Shown one piece after another: positions 11,340 through 22,483 of a stretch of 64,000 nt of DNA (positions within the stretch are counted from its first letter, which is position 1; each line of letters begins with the position of its first letter). The stretch is from Cycas panzhihuaensis (taxonomy: Eukaryota; Cycadophyta), in assembly GCA_023213395.1 (NCBI GenBank), contig CM041465.1, forward strand, positions 246,395,741 through 246,459,740, written 5' to 3'. Made by a program: the position numbers and the translations under genes. The notes below the pieces were generated by a model. It ran no database searches, had not been told where the DNA came from, and worked only from the letters and a program-made list of their open reading frames with translations.

Positions 11340-12165
11340 TCCCCTAGGAGGTCGAGGAGTACACCTAGTTAATCCATGAATTTCACAACATGGTTCTGTG
11401 GGATTACTCTAACATAAAGGGCATAAACCCTAATATTATCACCCATAATCTCATCATGATCCTGGGTGCCCATCTTGTTAGGTAAAAATAATGTATGTTA
11501 TACCCAAAGCTCTTAGTTGTGGTGAAAATGGAGATGGAGGAGTTATATAGTACAGGCCTAATCACTTCAATTAATTATATGAAATAGGTATTAAATATTA
11601 TCTTGGTCACCAAAAATAATAGGACTATAAGGATTTACATTGATTTTTAAGATATCAACAATGCATGTCCTAAAGATAACTTCCCATTGCCATTCATAAA
11701 TCAAATTATTGATTGTACAATGAGATTTAAAGTTATATCCTTGATGGACGACTTCTCTAGATATAATCAAATCTAGATTTCCCCCTAAGACTATCATAAG
11801 ATAGCCTTCACCACTCCTTGGGGTAGATTCTCTTATAACGTGATGCCCTTTGGCTTGAAGAACACTAGGGCAATGTACCAAAGGGCCATGAAATTCATAT
11901 TCCATAACCTCATTAATAAGATTCTTGAGGTCTTTATGGATGACCTGATGAGCCTCTCCTATATGAGGGTTGATCACCCTGTGGACCTAAGGAGGATCTT
12001 CTCTAGGTTCCATAAGTACCACATCAACCTAAATCCACTTAAATGCATCTTTCTAGTAATAGTTGGCAAGATTTTAGGGTTTCTCATATCCCAAGAAGGG
12101 ATCAAGGTTGACCTAAATAAGGTTAAGATCGTGGTTGAAATACCACTGCCCAAATCATAATGGAA
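11340..12165 (+). pseudogene. T1 reverse transcriptase relic (Tat)
   Basis: Matches Tat-type RT in order: 'WDYSNIKGINP', 'DINNACPKDNFPLPFINQII', 'SLMDDFSRYNQI', 'AFTTPWGRFSYNVMPFGLKN', the catalytic 'VFMDDLM' (about 11930-11950), 'LNPLKCIF' and 'GKILGFLISQEGI'. An open stretch of 106 codons covers 11840-12160. Stops occur where T2 has Gln or Arg (for example TAG for the Gln of 'NQIQISP'). It once copied element RNA into DNA; this copy is dead. Confidence 0.88.
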
Positions 12166-12850
12166 AATCAAGTCATTTCTAGGATGCCTTAGTTTCTTGT
12201 AATGTTTTTTAGCAGATTTTGCTATCAATGTGAAATCATTAATTAACTTTCTTAAGAAGGAGACCCCATTTATATGGACTCCTAAAACTCACGTGGCCTT
12301 TTAAGATCTCAAGCGAGCTCTCATTATGGCCCTCATATTAGCACCTCCTCTATTTGATCAACCCTTTATTCTCTACACCTCCACAACTAACAAATCCATT
12401 AGTGCCATGCAAGCTTAAAAACATGACTCTAAGATCAAGAGAGTCATCTATTTTATAAGTTGCACCCTAGTGGTGGTTGAACTAAACTACCCTTTGGTAG
12501 AAAAGGAATACCTAGCCCTGGTATTCATTGTCAAGAAACTTTGTCATTACCTATTTGGTAATACAACACATGTTATAGTCTAATTGGACCCATTATGTTA
12601 TTTAGTGATGTAATCTGATTTGATAAGAAGGATGTTCAAATGGGCCATTCTCCTTCAAGAATACAACCTCAAGATTATTAATTATAAATCTAAGAAGGGC
12701 ATGGTTGTGGCTAAGCAACTAGTAAATGTGCTAACTTCTAATACAATAAACATCCCAGTTAAAAACTCCTTGCCTGATGAATCAATCTTAGCCCTCCAAC
12801 AAGCTAACACTCATCCATTGGCCAATAGTAAATGGTATAGTGACATAGTC
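12166..12850 (+). pseudogene. T1 native RNase H relic
   Basis: Follows RT: 'LINFLKKETPFIWTP', 'PPLFDQPFILYTSTTNKSIS', 'IYFISCTLVVVELNYPLVEK' and 'LLQEYNLKIINYKSKKGMV'. The first catalytic Asp, normally in a 'Y.DAS' motif, is replaced (LYTST). The same change is in T2 (LYTSV), so the loss predates the split of the copies and is not simple decay. The final part (to about 12850) is a connecting segment with 'NSLPDESIL', also in T2. Confidence 0.78.
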
Positions 12851-12879
12851 AATTATCTAATGCAATAAAGATAACCTAT

Positions 12880-14090
12880 AAATGCTAGCAAGAAAGTTAA
12901 ATTATATGTGAGGGCTTCAGCCCTCTAATACTTCTTCATAGAGGACATATTATATAAGAGATCATTTGATGATGTTCTCCTTTATTGTATCAACCCAAAG
13001 GAGACTAACCAAGTCCTCCATGAATGTCATGATAACATTTGTGAAGGCCATATTAGAGGCCAATCCATGGCCTAAAGAATATTATGCATGGGTTGCTATT
13101 GGCTAATGCTATTTAAAGATGCCCATACATATACTCAACACTGCCATAAATGCCAAGAGTATACAAATGCCATACATCAACCATCTAAAGTATTACATGT
13201 GATCATGTCACCATGGTTGTTCTCTCAATGGGGTCTTAGACTCATTGGGGACATAACCCTACCTTCCTTAGGGTAACATAAATTTATTTTAATAACAATA
13301 AAATATTTTACCAAGTGGGTTGAGGCTATTCCTCTATCCTCAATGACAAGTAAAATGGTTGCCACCTTCATCCTTTAACACATCATTTATTGCTCTAGGG
13401 TCCTCTATGTCCTTATTATAGATAATGGGATCCTCCTTTATAATAATAAAATGGATGAGCTTTGTGAGAGGTTTAAAATCTCTTATAAAACTTCATCCTT
13501 CTATTACCCCCAAGCCAACAATGAGATTGAGGCTTTTAATAAAACCTTGATCAATATTCTTAAAAAGAGAGTTGTCCAATCCTAACAGGATTGGCACCTT
13601 CAACTTCATCCAGCCTTATGGGTCTATCGTATGTTTATTAGGATAACCACATTTATGATACCATTCTCCTTAGTCTACGAATCAAAGGTAGTATTGCCCA
13701 TTAAAGTTGAAATTCATTCCTTGCAGGTTTCACTTAAGGACTTCATAGACGAAGAAAAGTGATGCTAAGCTTATCTCCTTGATCTTGAGGTGTTGGATGA
13801 GAAATGCCTTACTGCCTATTAAGTGAATCTTGCATCTAAAGTTAAAGCCAAAAAGACATATGATAACCATCTCTGACCATGCCCTCTAGTCCTTAGGGAC
13901 CAAGTCCTCAAACTAGAGTACCTATACAATTGCCTCTCAAAATTTGGCCCCAAATGAATGGGCCTCTTCATGGTCATTAAAACCCTAAATAACGACATAT
14001 ATTAGATTACTACATTAGAAGGTCTCAAGTTCTAAAAGGCCATAAATAGGAAATTCCTTAAGAGGTTCTATGGTTATCCTCTCTACCCTC
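12880..14090 (+). pseudogene. T1 integrase relic
   Basis: Zinc-binding part: 'LHECHDNICEGHIRGQSMA' and 'HTYTQHCHKC' (13017-13160). Core: 'WGLRLIGDITLPS', 'FTKWVEAIPL', 'IIDNGILL' (second Asp present) and 'YYPQANNEIEAFNKTL' (Glu present). C-terminal part: 'LDLEVLDEKCLTAY', 'VLRDQVLKLEYL' and 'ITTLEGLKF.KAINRKFLKR' near 14000-14060, as in T2. Several stops. The Glu-Asp-Asp residues are partly intact, so decay is mainly by stop codons. Confidence 0.85.
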
Positions 14091-14506
14091 TAATATAGAA
14101 TGGCAACTATTATTTCTCTAATACAAGCCTAAACTACAACGATGCTCTAGTACAAGCTTAAACTACCAACCCTCACTCTGAAACAAGCCTAAATTACCCC
14201 TACCTTTGAGGTTGAGTATCTCTCGTAAGGGGGAATGGTGTTGAATCATCCTTACCTTTCTCCCTGCTCTAAAATAAGCCTAAACTACCCTTACCTTAGT
14301 TGCCATTGCCTTTTTCTAAGGCACCTTACCAAGGCCCATCTCCTACTATTCCTAGTCAGTCGAGAGATTTACCCCATATTAGAGGGCGTGGGAGTCCTCC
14401 AAGAGTATAAATTTGGTACCCAAACATATAACATCATTTCATATAGATCATGTGTATGCTTGGTATGTGAGTTATAATGCCATATACAAGAATACATGTT
14501 AAAATA
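14091..14506 (+). other. T1 region after integrase
   Basis: Non-coding. Contains four imperfect copies of a phrase like 'ACAAGCCTAAACTACC' (about 14125-14290) that corresponds to the single 'GAGCCTAAACTACCATCTTAAG' segment of T2 and T3. The 80-codon open stretch at 14235-14477 has no motif. Continues at 45798 beyond the solo LTR. Confidence 0.5.
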
Positions 14507-15030
14507 TGTTGAGAAAACTAGGTCCTAATAACCAAAAACTACCGCCAAGATCTAAATTATTTTACAACTTGTTATAAGAATTGAAATTAAAATTTAACAT
14601 GCAAGTTCTTAAACCAAAGATAATATAATAAATAAATAAATAAGCCAATGCATCACATATACACTAGATATAACATTGTAAAACCCTAGCAATATACTAG
14701 GAAAACATCCACACAGGAAAGGTATCGATTTTTATTATCCAAAAATAGAGAAATGTACATAATTTATAGTAGAATACTCATAACAACAACAACTAGTTGT
14801 CTCTTTTTAATATAGTACATCCAATACATCAAATACCATTAACGTAATGAAAAAACACCCTAAATTGAGCTATATGAGAGAATCATATAAGGCACAAATC
14901 TCGGCCATCAAATCTGGGGTATTTTGAATGAACGACCCCAATTCTCTTTACAATTTAGTATGCTCTATAATGCTAGCTTTTTGGGTTAGGGGCTACCGCC
15001 CCTGAACCTCCTCTTTGCATGGGGAGGGGT
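14507..15030 (-). repeat. Solo copia LTR (C1 family), 3' part
   Basis: Reverse complement of the C1 LTR. It begins on + with TGTTGAGAAAACTAGG (the LTR end CTCAACA) and continues colinear with 63961-63480. Interrupted at 15030 by T2 and continues at 45667. Flanking duplication AAATA (14502-14506) and AAATG (45798-45802). No copia internal sequence is attached, so it is a solo LTR left after recombination between LTRs. Confidence 0.88.
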
Positions 15031-17768
15031 TGGATACGCGTCTCACGGATAATCACCCAATGAGTAGGAATAATGATGATCGATAGCGGTATCGGGGGTG
15101 CAGATGAAAAGCTACAAGCGAAGTGAGTACCATGCAGGGCACCCCGTGCGTTGGAGCACGAGTTCAGGACCTGCAGATAATACCGAACTACCTGAGAGTG
15201 GTTCCCTACCTCGAAGAGGGAGAAGGAAAGCAAGAGAGGTAGCTTGGATAGACTTAGGAGGAAAGTCCTCCCACCCTTGGATGGCCGGAAGGGGAGGAAA
15301 AGAATCCTCAAGGATTTCCCTATGACAGAGGGAAACAAGAGGGAATAAGGTAGGTGATAACCTACGATGTGGCTAAGATCTTCTTGGTTATTTGACCAAG
15401 CAAATAGAGCTAAGAAGAGGAGAAGGGAGTGGGAATGAACAACCAACCCAAAATCTCCCTTGATGATTTAAAAAAGGAACAATCAAAGAAAATGGGAATG
15501 GTATCACGTGTGCAAGCAAACAAAATCAAGCAGAAGTGAGCCAAAAGGGTGAGGGAAGGGTTTGCAAGCCAAGGAAAAGGAAAGGGGAAATCTCCTATAG
15601 GTCCTTTTCCTATGTGGATATGGTGCATGATGTGTAAACATACAAATATGGGTAAAAGATGTTATTTTCCTTTTCTCTCTTATGTGTGACATATTTAACT
15701 AATGCATAGACCTCAACTAAAAGTGTGAAAAGGAAAGCATGGACAAAAGAGAGAAGTACATACACGGGAGGTGTAGTGGTTGATGGAAGGCCTCACCCAC
15801 ACGCCATGCACGTCCTCACCAAGCCCACAGATGATGGAGGGGCTTCCTTATCTTCCCCTTTGTGAAAGGAAAGCGAAAGGAAATGAATGAAAGCAAAGAG
15901 CAAAACAAAGAACCTTACCCGGATCTGAGCACTTCACACCTTTGCAAGAACATCATGGCAACTTGCACATGCACAAACCTATCCCTTCCAAGAAGGGGCC
16001 GCAAGAGATAATCTATATATATGCAAGTATATATAAGTGCTATTAACGTTAGAATGTTAGAAAAAGATGACTACTGCGACAAACTCTAAAAACCCTCTCT
16101 CAAACAAGGCTAGACATCAAGTGAAATGGTGCAAGAGAAGCCTCAGGATGGCTAACCCTCTACTAATATCTCCACATGACTTGTAAACATAGCAAGGTAG
16201 CAGGTAAAAGCTACTAAGGATAGCCAAGAGATGCCAAGGAAAGAGTGACAAGGTGTTGGGAAGAAAGCGGGACACGGAGTTGCTATGGGCAGCAATCTGG
16301 TGCCATAATGCTTGCTAATGAGAACGAAGGGGTATCCAACAATACGAGGGACTCTACGGGGGTCCAAACGAGAGGCGAGTGGGCCTAGAATTAGCATAGC
16401 AAGTGGCTGCATATGCTGATAATCCAGCGCTAGCCTAGGGCTCAATCTCTCCTAATAATCTCAAGAAGAACATAGAATGAGAGAAGAGAAGGTGGGAAGG
16501 GATTACCCTTGGACAGAAGGACTGAAAGGGGGACTGACCCGCCTTACTCTCTTCACCAAGCCTTGGGACTCTTCTCTCACTATTCTCTTGAAGAAAATCA
16601 GTGGACGGAAGGTGGAGCCAAGAAGCAACAAATTAAATACTATGGAAAGATGGTTTTTCAATGTGAAAACTGAAAGAAATGGGTAAACAAAGCAAGAAAT
16701 AGGTCCAAACAGGGAGTAACTCACCAAAAAAATAGAAGAAAAGAGTTGGTAAGACCTTCTGGGCATATGTATGATAGATCTGGGCCTACTAACAATAAGA
16801 AGGAGGGCCCCTACAGGGGTTTATAAGAGGCAAATCCAACGGATAGTTGAGAGGAGCACTGTTAGGCGAGTTGTGGAAGAATTAGCACCCAAAATGCTTG
16901 ATAAAACCTAGAAAGAGGCTTTCCACCATGGAAGCAAAGATTTGTAGGTGAGTCCTGGCCTGAGCTTATAGGAAATGCATGCCTACAGAAACACCTATCG
17001 CAGAAAGAGCAGGAGAGAGAGAGTTGCAGTAGGAATTATTGTGTTTTAGAGTAAAAATGATCTAAGAGATCCTCAAAATGATGAAGGTTTGAATACTTAT
17101 ACCCATCCTAGTCCTAAGAGGACGAATAGAGCGTGAATAGGGCTGAGGTGAATGTGAGGACACATGGTAATTTCATGGAAAAAGTGAGAATTGCCATGGC
17201 AGTTTTAAAAAATAACTTATGACAGTCACATCGTGGTAAACTTCGCGGTACCGCTAAGTTTATAGCGGTGCGGGACCAGAAAGCCAGAATGGCAGATTTT
17301 TGGGCTCTAGGAGCTTTGGGAGATGATTTGACAGGCCTAGGAGGGGTCGACCCTCCTATCTAGGTGGTTGAGATAGTCCAAAAAGAAATGGACAAAGGCA
17401 AGCAAAGCATCGATGAGCAAAAATCCCAGAATGAGGTGTTAAAAGCTCAAGGTCAAGGCATGAACAGATCATACGAACCAAAAAGGGACTGAGGTAGTGT
17501 GGAGACATTGCAGAAGGTCATATAGTACCATGGGGATATCTACCTTGCAGAGAGGTAAGTCCCACTGGGTTATCATAGGCTCACAATACGATGGGCAACA
17601 TGAACAGGCAACAAATGCAAAGTAGTCATGCAAATGAAGCAAGCAGTCATACAATGAGGTAACACTTATGTCAACCTTTCCAAGAAATGATGCAAGTGAA
17701 AAGTGAGAAGCATACCTGAGTTTACCTGAGTCGATCTGCCTGTATCCATTCCCGATAGCCAGGAAACA
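15031..17768 (-). repeat. T2 3' LTR
   Basis: On + it runs TGGATACGCG... to ...AGGAAACA, i.e. TGTTTCCT...CGCGTATCCA on -. It repeats 42925-45666 throughout. Contains one palindromic 20-bp unit at 17239-17260. Open stretches here (for example 15098-15325 or 16152-16445) are not conserved in frame between copies. Confidence 0.9.
17239..17260. repeat. 22-bp near-perfect palindrome in T2 3' LTR
   Basis: AACTTCGCGGTACCGCTAAG followed by TT; one base off a perfect palindrome. The T2 5' LTR has the same site at 45139-45160 in a more mutated form. It equals the unit that is tandem in T3 and T1. Confidence 0.8.
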
Positions 17769-17780
17769 CTGCCCCTTTGG
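17769..17780 (-). other. T2 polypurine tract
   Basis: CCAAAGGGGCAG on -, directly before the 3' LTR start TGTTTCCT. Confidence 0.75.
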
Positions 17781-18200
17781 CAGCAAAGCCTCGCCGCTCG
17801 GAAGTGTGGTGCGATGGCGAATGCTGGCAACACAATTGTCAGTAGCGCATGTGTATGTATATATATATAAATCATGATCGTAACAGGAGTCAAGGGTGCT
17901 GGCGAGTGTCGTGGCGAAACGCGTGGATATGAGGACAAGGGTAGAGACAACATAGGGGTTGCCTATGTGCCACCTGGGAACCGACAGGAAGCTAAGAAGG
18001 ATGAGGGGGTTGCCCCCATCACAAAAAGATGTGCATGATAAAGTCAAGTAGAAGAAATAAGTGAGCAAAACTGGTAATCACCATAGTTTAACCTCATTAG
18101 CAGCTAACTTTCGGAGGTGCGAGCGGATCGCAAGGCGATCCACATGATGGCCTGAAACTTGGGTGACAAAGCAACTAGGCAAGTCTCAGGAGTAGTCAGC
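17781..18200 (-). other. T2 spacer between extra RNase H and LTR
   Basis: No conserved frame. Homologous to 36240-36578 of T3. The 199-codon open stretch on - (17469-18068) crosses the LTR boundary and is not conserved in T3. Confidence 0.5.
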
Positions 18201-18608
18201 AAGTAGAGGAAGGCGGTGCTCAAGGATGAGGCAAACAAGGCTATCTGCCTCAGCGTTGAGGGCCCGAGGAATGTGTCAGATGTCGACAGACTAGAAATTA
18301 GCTAGCAGGGATCTGGCGGTCGAAGAGAGGGCTCTCAAGTGAGGGTATCGCACCTAGTAAACCTGGGTGAGATGGGACACCATAACCTGGGAGTCGCAAA
18401 GAAGGACAATTGATACATGATGGAAACAGAGTGCATCAGTGAGAGCTTCAATAACGGCTGCGTACTCAGCTTCGTTATTGGTAGCCTTGGGGAGGAAGAT
18501 TTTAGAACGCAGAAAATCATATCTAGAAGAGCTGTGAAGAATCCAAGCAGCAGCAGAAGGTCTAGGGTTATCGCAGCTCCCACCATCAGTAAAAATATAA
18601 AGAGGCAT
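18201..18608 (-). pseudogene. T2 archaeal-type RNase H (aRNH)
   Basis: A separate RNase H, reading from 18608 down: 'YIFTDGGSCDNPRPSAAAW', 'ATNNEAEYAAVIEAL', 'LLCDSQVMVSHLTQVY', then after a TAG stop 'ALSSTARSLLANF' and 'IPRALNAEADSL'. Candidate catalytic residues are Asp8, Glu48, Asp72 and the Asp of 'EADSL', all present. 'TNNEAEY' and 'D.Q.V' are typical of the plant/archaeal-like RNase H carried by Tat elements. It would replace the defective native RNase H in degrading RNA during reverse transcription. It lies far downstream of integrase, beyond an antisense ORF, so it could not be a simple part of the pol polyprotein. Broken here by TAG stops. Confidence 0.85.
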
Positions 18609-19824
18609 AGGTGATGGCAGAAAAAGTCTCGGTAGAGGAAATGTGCGATAATATAAGAGTCAAAGCACAAAGAGGCTCATATGGCAAGCAATAAATGGTT
18701 GTGAAGGGTAGGAGGACCTAGCAATGAGACTACCCAAGGACAAGAGTAGACTATTCAACCACCGGCTGAGAGTGGGTGGCAAAAGGACACCCTAGGATAC
18801 CAAAGGTTGCTTAAGAAAGCAAAGAACGACTCTGAACGGGGGAGCATTCTCTTTGGAGGCCCCAGGGGTAAGAAAGAGCTGCAAAAATGGGTCCAAGACG
18901 GTAAAATGAGCTAAATGAGTATAAACTCAAGCATGCATGGGAGCGGCACATAAAACGAGATAAAAGGACCTTGCGAAAGATGCATTGGCAGGGTGCCATA
19001 AATGCATCTACAAGAAAGAGCAAACCGGAGGCTATGGGAGCACAACGGGAGACAGGGCCAGAAGGCAAAGGTGATCGGGGGTAGGAGATGATCCAAAGGG
19101 CTATCACGAGGTCAAAAATAGAGACAATGCCCATCAGAGTCCTCACTTATATAAGGAAATTTGACGGAAAATGAATTCATTTTCATGGGCTCTCGAGAGA
19201 ATCTAGAGCCATTTCCCTATGCAGCAAAGTGCTACCTGACTTTGGAGGCACGCAGAGGGAGATCAGACTATCAAATCAGGGCGAGAGGATAGCCATCGGG
19301 ATCGCGGAGAGGAGATGACAAGTGAGGCCAGATCTAGTGAGTGGATCCTGGAAAACCCACCCCATCTCATGATTTGAATTTACTGCTTTTCGTTATTTTC
19401 ATGTAGGTTTTTTGGCCCCATATGGGTGAGAAAAGGCCTCTCGGAGTCTAAATTGGACCCAAAAAGAGGTGGGATCGGGGTATTAGGCAGCCCTAGTCCT
19501 AGTGGGCCTAGCTATGGCCCATAGAAAGTAATTTTTTTTAGTTTTTTGGCAGAAAATCCCTCCCTTTTGGGGGGGGGTGCCGTTCGCACCGTGGCAAAGA
19601 TTACGGTGCTGTGATCTTTGCCGTGGGGCCCTGATCATCATGGGACCCAGGCCAAACTTCGCGATACCGTGAAGTTAGATGTAGTGCGAAGGCAGAACTA
19701 TAGAAAAAAGAAGAAAGGGGCCCAAGGGGCCCTAAATCTCGATCAGATAAAGCTGAGAGATAGCCTAGAGCCTGAGAAATTAGCGTAGGCTTGACTCTGA
19801 CTAGTTTCGTGATGTTTGCAGGCT
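18609..19824 (+). other. T2 spacer upstream of the antisense ORF
   Basis: About 1.2 kb without a conserved frame. It separates the start of the extra RNase H (on -) from the start of the antisense ORF (on +), so two divergent starts face outward from it. Contains a GC-rich inverted-repeat segment at 19585-19680, including the palindromic unit of the LTR. The T3 counterpart is 34649-35810. Confidence 0.6.
19654..19675. promoter_or_regulatory. LTR-type palindromic unit upstream of T2 antisense ORF
   Basis: AAACTTCGCGATACCGTGAA then GT; nearly the same palindrome as in the LTR. About 160 bp upstream of the ORF start. Equivalent sites lie upstream of the ORF in T3 (34769-34788) and T1 (48018-48129). 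A regulatory role is inferred from this conserved placement. Confidence 0.5.
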
Positions 19825-21703
19825 ATGATCATGGTGGAGAACCATGAGAATATAGGGATGGCTATGTTGAGTTTTATAGAGATGATGACTAGGGAGGACA
19901 AGGGAGTCCTATGGAGATGCGGGTTGCTGAAGGTGGTGAGGACACCTCAGTATATATCAAACCAAAGGTTATTGATTGATATAGTATCGCATTGGGACCA
20001 TAGGAGGTACGTTTTCCACCTACCCCAGGTGGGAGACGTAACAGTGACACCTGGGGACATCAAGAGGATACTGGGGGTACCAGTGACTTGGAGGCCGGTG
20101 GCACTAGGAGCGCTGCCTAGCAATGAGGCAAAGACACGTGAGGCAAATGACATTCTTCACGATGTGACAAATGGGAGAGGAGGGGGATACCCCTACAGAC
20201 TATGATTATGTCCAGAGTTCCTCATATGAGGAAATTGATCACACTATATGTTCTATTCCAGATCTCCTGGAAACAGAACTATAGAGACATACCGGGTGGC
20301 TGGATGGACGTAGTGCACCGATGTGAGGTAGGCGAGAGGATGGACTGGGCCACTCTGATAGCGGCAAACCTCGTCGCATAACTAGACGCTATCAGAGTAT
20401 TGAGCAGAGGAGGACTCTCGTATAGCACATTGTTGCAATGTTGGTTCTTCGACCACTTCAAATCAGTGGCATCAGTAGGGGGGCCACACCCTATCGCAGA
20501 GTGGGCCCCGATGGTACATAGGTGGCAGACGAGGCAGATGAGGCTCAGAGGGACTAAGGACCAGGCTCATGTCTAATGCTTAGTGGAGGCCATATCACTA
20601 GACCTCCTCACCCTCCTCACCATGGCAGATTATACAGCAGATCCATACAGAGCAGTGAGGTGGGGTAGTGATGATGATCCGGGAGGAGCAGGGGTGCCCC
20701 TGGGAGATGATGAGGTTAGAGATGGAGGTGATGGGGCTGACAGGAGAGGCAGGTCCATTTGGGACTGCAGTGGAGGAGCAAGGCCATCTGGGACTACCGA
20801 CGGAGAGGCAGGCCCATTAGGGGCTGCAAAGGCGACTAGGGGCCAGTGACACGGGCCTGCAGGCTACGGATCATCAGGAGATCTGGAGAGGTGGTAGCCA
20901 CACCAGCCACAGAGAGGATGGACACCCCAATTATCAAGGCAATGGAAAAGGAGGTACCCAAGGAGGAGGAGGTACCTGCAGCTAGCGAAGCACTAGAGGG
21001 AGAGGTAGTTACCCGAAGAGAGGAGCCGGTAGCTGCACCAGGTGAGACATGACCATTTCCTGTCATTATTTGATTGCCAGATATATGTTAATTTAATTTT
21101 GATTTTATATCCATGGACATGTACTGATACATGATGTGCTAGATTATAGGTATGGTAGATATCCAGAGGTCGGTGGAGGTAGTAGTCTGAGAGGTATTCC
21201 CTCGGGCCTACGCGAAGGGACAGCCTCCCATCCAGGCAAGATATAAGCCCAGAGCAGCAGGCGGTCATATGGCAGCATTTTCCCCATTGATACAGGCGAG
21301 AGATATATGGGCAACAGAGTCTTAGGAGCACGAGGCACATGCGAGGCAGTAGCAGGCTGAGATGGATGCCATCCGAGCTAAGAAGGATGCCCTACAGGTG
21401 TGAGTGCAGGCACTGGAGGCTCAGGGAGGAGCCGAAGGGGATATGGGGAGCCATGTCTGGGTGATAGTGCTACAGGAGTGACTCAAGGGGATGGAGGAGA
21501 GGCTCCGCCTTGTAGAGATGGAGCAGGATCATATCCAGGTGCGATACGATCGACTTATAGAGGACATGGCATCGAGGTTAGTGCGGAGCAGGACACAGAC
21601 TCATACGCTGATGATAACCCTAAGGAGGCCACAGGATGAGGGGAGCGAGGCAGGGAGCTCGCAGAGACTCAGGAGGAGTCTTAGAGGGATGTTGTCCCCA
21701 TGA
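19825..21703 (+). pseudogene. T2 antisense ORF: plant mobile domain-like protein, spliced
   Basis: Runs opposite to gag-pol between integrase and aRNH. ATG codons at 19825 and 19831; the second is also present in T1. The N-terminus resembles the plant mobile domain: 'LLKVVRTPQYISNQRLLIDI', 'SHWDHRRYVFHLPQ', 'VTVTPGDIKRILGVPVTW', then 'YRDIPGGWMDVVHRCEVGER' and 'ATLIAANLVA.LDAIRVL'. An acidic Gly/Glu-rich middle follows, then an intron (21042-21149). The C-terminal part has 'AKGQPPIQA', a charged heptad-like helix ('GMEERLRLVEMEQDHIQ') and the tail 'DEGSEAGSSQRLRRSLRG'. A frameshift near 20170-20840 and several TAG stops break it. The family is known in plant genes and transposons; the function here is unknown. 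Confidence 0.78.
21042..21149 (+). other. Probable intron in T2 antisense ORF
   Basis: GTGAGA at the 5' end and TTATAG at the 3' end, 108 nt, T-rich. The reading frame before it ('REEPVAAPG') and after it ('MVDIQRSVEVVV') is the same, splitting a Gly codon after its first base. T3 and T1 have introns of 115 and 100 nt at the same place and phase. Confidence 0.75.
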
Positions 21704-22483
21704 GAGGGATCACATCGACCAGGAGATGATGCCCTAGGAGCAGGGTAGCAGTAGAGTAGGACATATGTATTTTATTTTTGACAGGGGAAAGCACGGGCCT
21801 CCAGGGGGTTACCATATATATAGTCACATGATTGTACCCCCCCTTACAAGGACATCGGCTTCCCACAGAGGATGTACCATACCATATGTATGATATGACA
21901 TATGATTTTGATGCATATATACAGATGGGGTGATTGGTACCCCATTTTGGCATATGATGATGTGTATCATAATGCATGATGGATGATATGTATGTTTGCT
22001 TACTTGTTTACATGTGTGTGGCTGCACAGATGCATAAGGGTATGTATAGTTACATTTTGAACTGATTATTGTATGGGCTTTGTGTTACGATATTTGTTTA
22101 AGTTGCGCATATTTCCTTTCATGCAGGGCCAAATACCTAACAGGAGCACACATGATCACCATGAGTAGAGGTGATAGACATATGTAGGGTTAGGAAATAG
22201 GGCGACACGCATGTCCACATGGAAGCATAGTGGGATATGCAAAGGAAATACTGAGCAAAAGGGGAGTAACAATACTCCAAAGTATCGTCCTAACTGGGGG
22301 GATGCCCAAATAAGAGGACAAGGTCCCAAGGAAAAATGGGAATAAGGGTTCCATAGGAGGAACCAGAAGGAGATGAAAGAAGCCATCTTAAGTCATCATT
22401 CCACCCGTGGTTGGGAGGAATGGGAACAAACTTAAGATGGTAGTTTAGGCTCATTTCAGAGCATAGGCAAGGTGATGACAGGG
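21704..22483 (-). other. T2 region between antisense ORF end and integrase
   Basis: Non-coding on both strands. Homologous to 32150-32810 of T3, including the phrase GAGCCTAAACTACCATCTTA on -. It is the place where the sense transcript leaves integrase and a convergent antisense transcript would end. Confidence 0.55.

Noticed and set aside
14973-15446. 157-codon open stretch on -, repeated in part near 42955-43377
   Set aside because: It runs across the junction between solo copia LTR and T2 LTR at 15030; the shared part is LTR sequence.
17469-18068. 199-codon open stretch on -
   Set aside because: It crosses the T2 LTR boundary at 17768 and is not preserved in the equivalent T3 region; no motif. 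Chance open frame.
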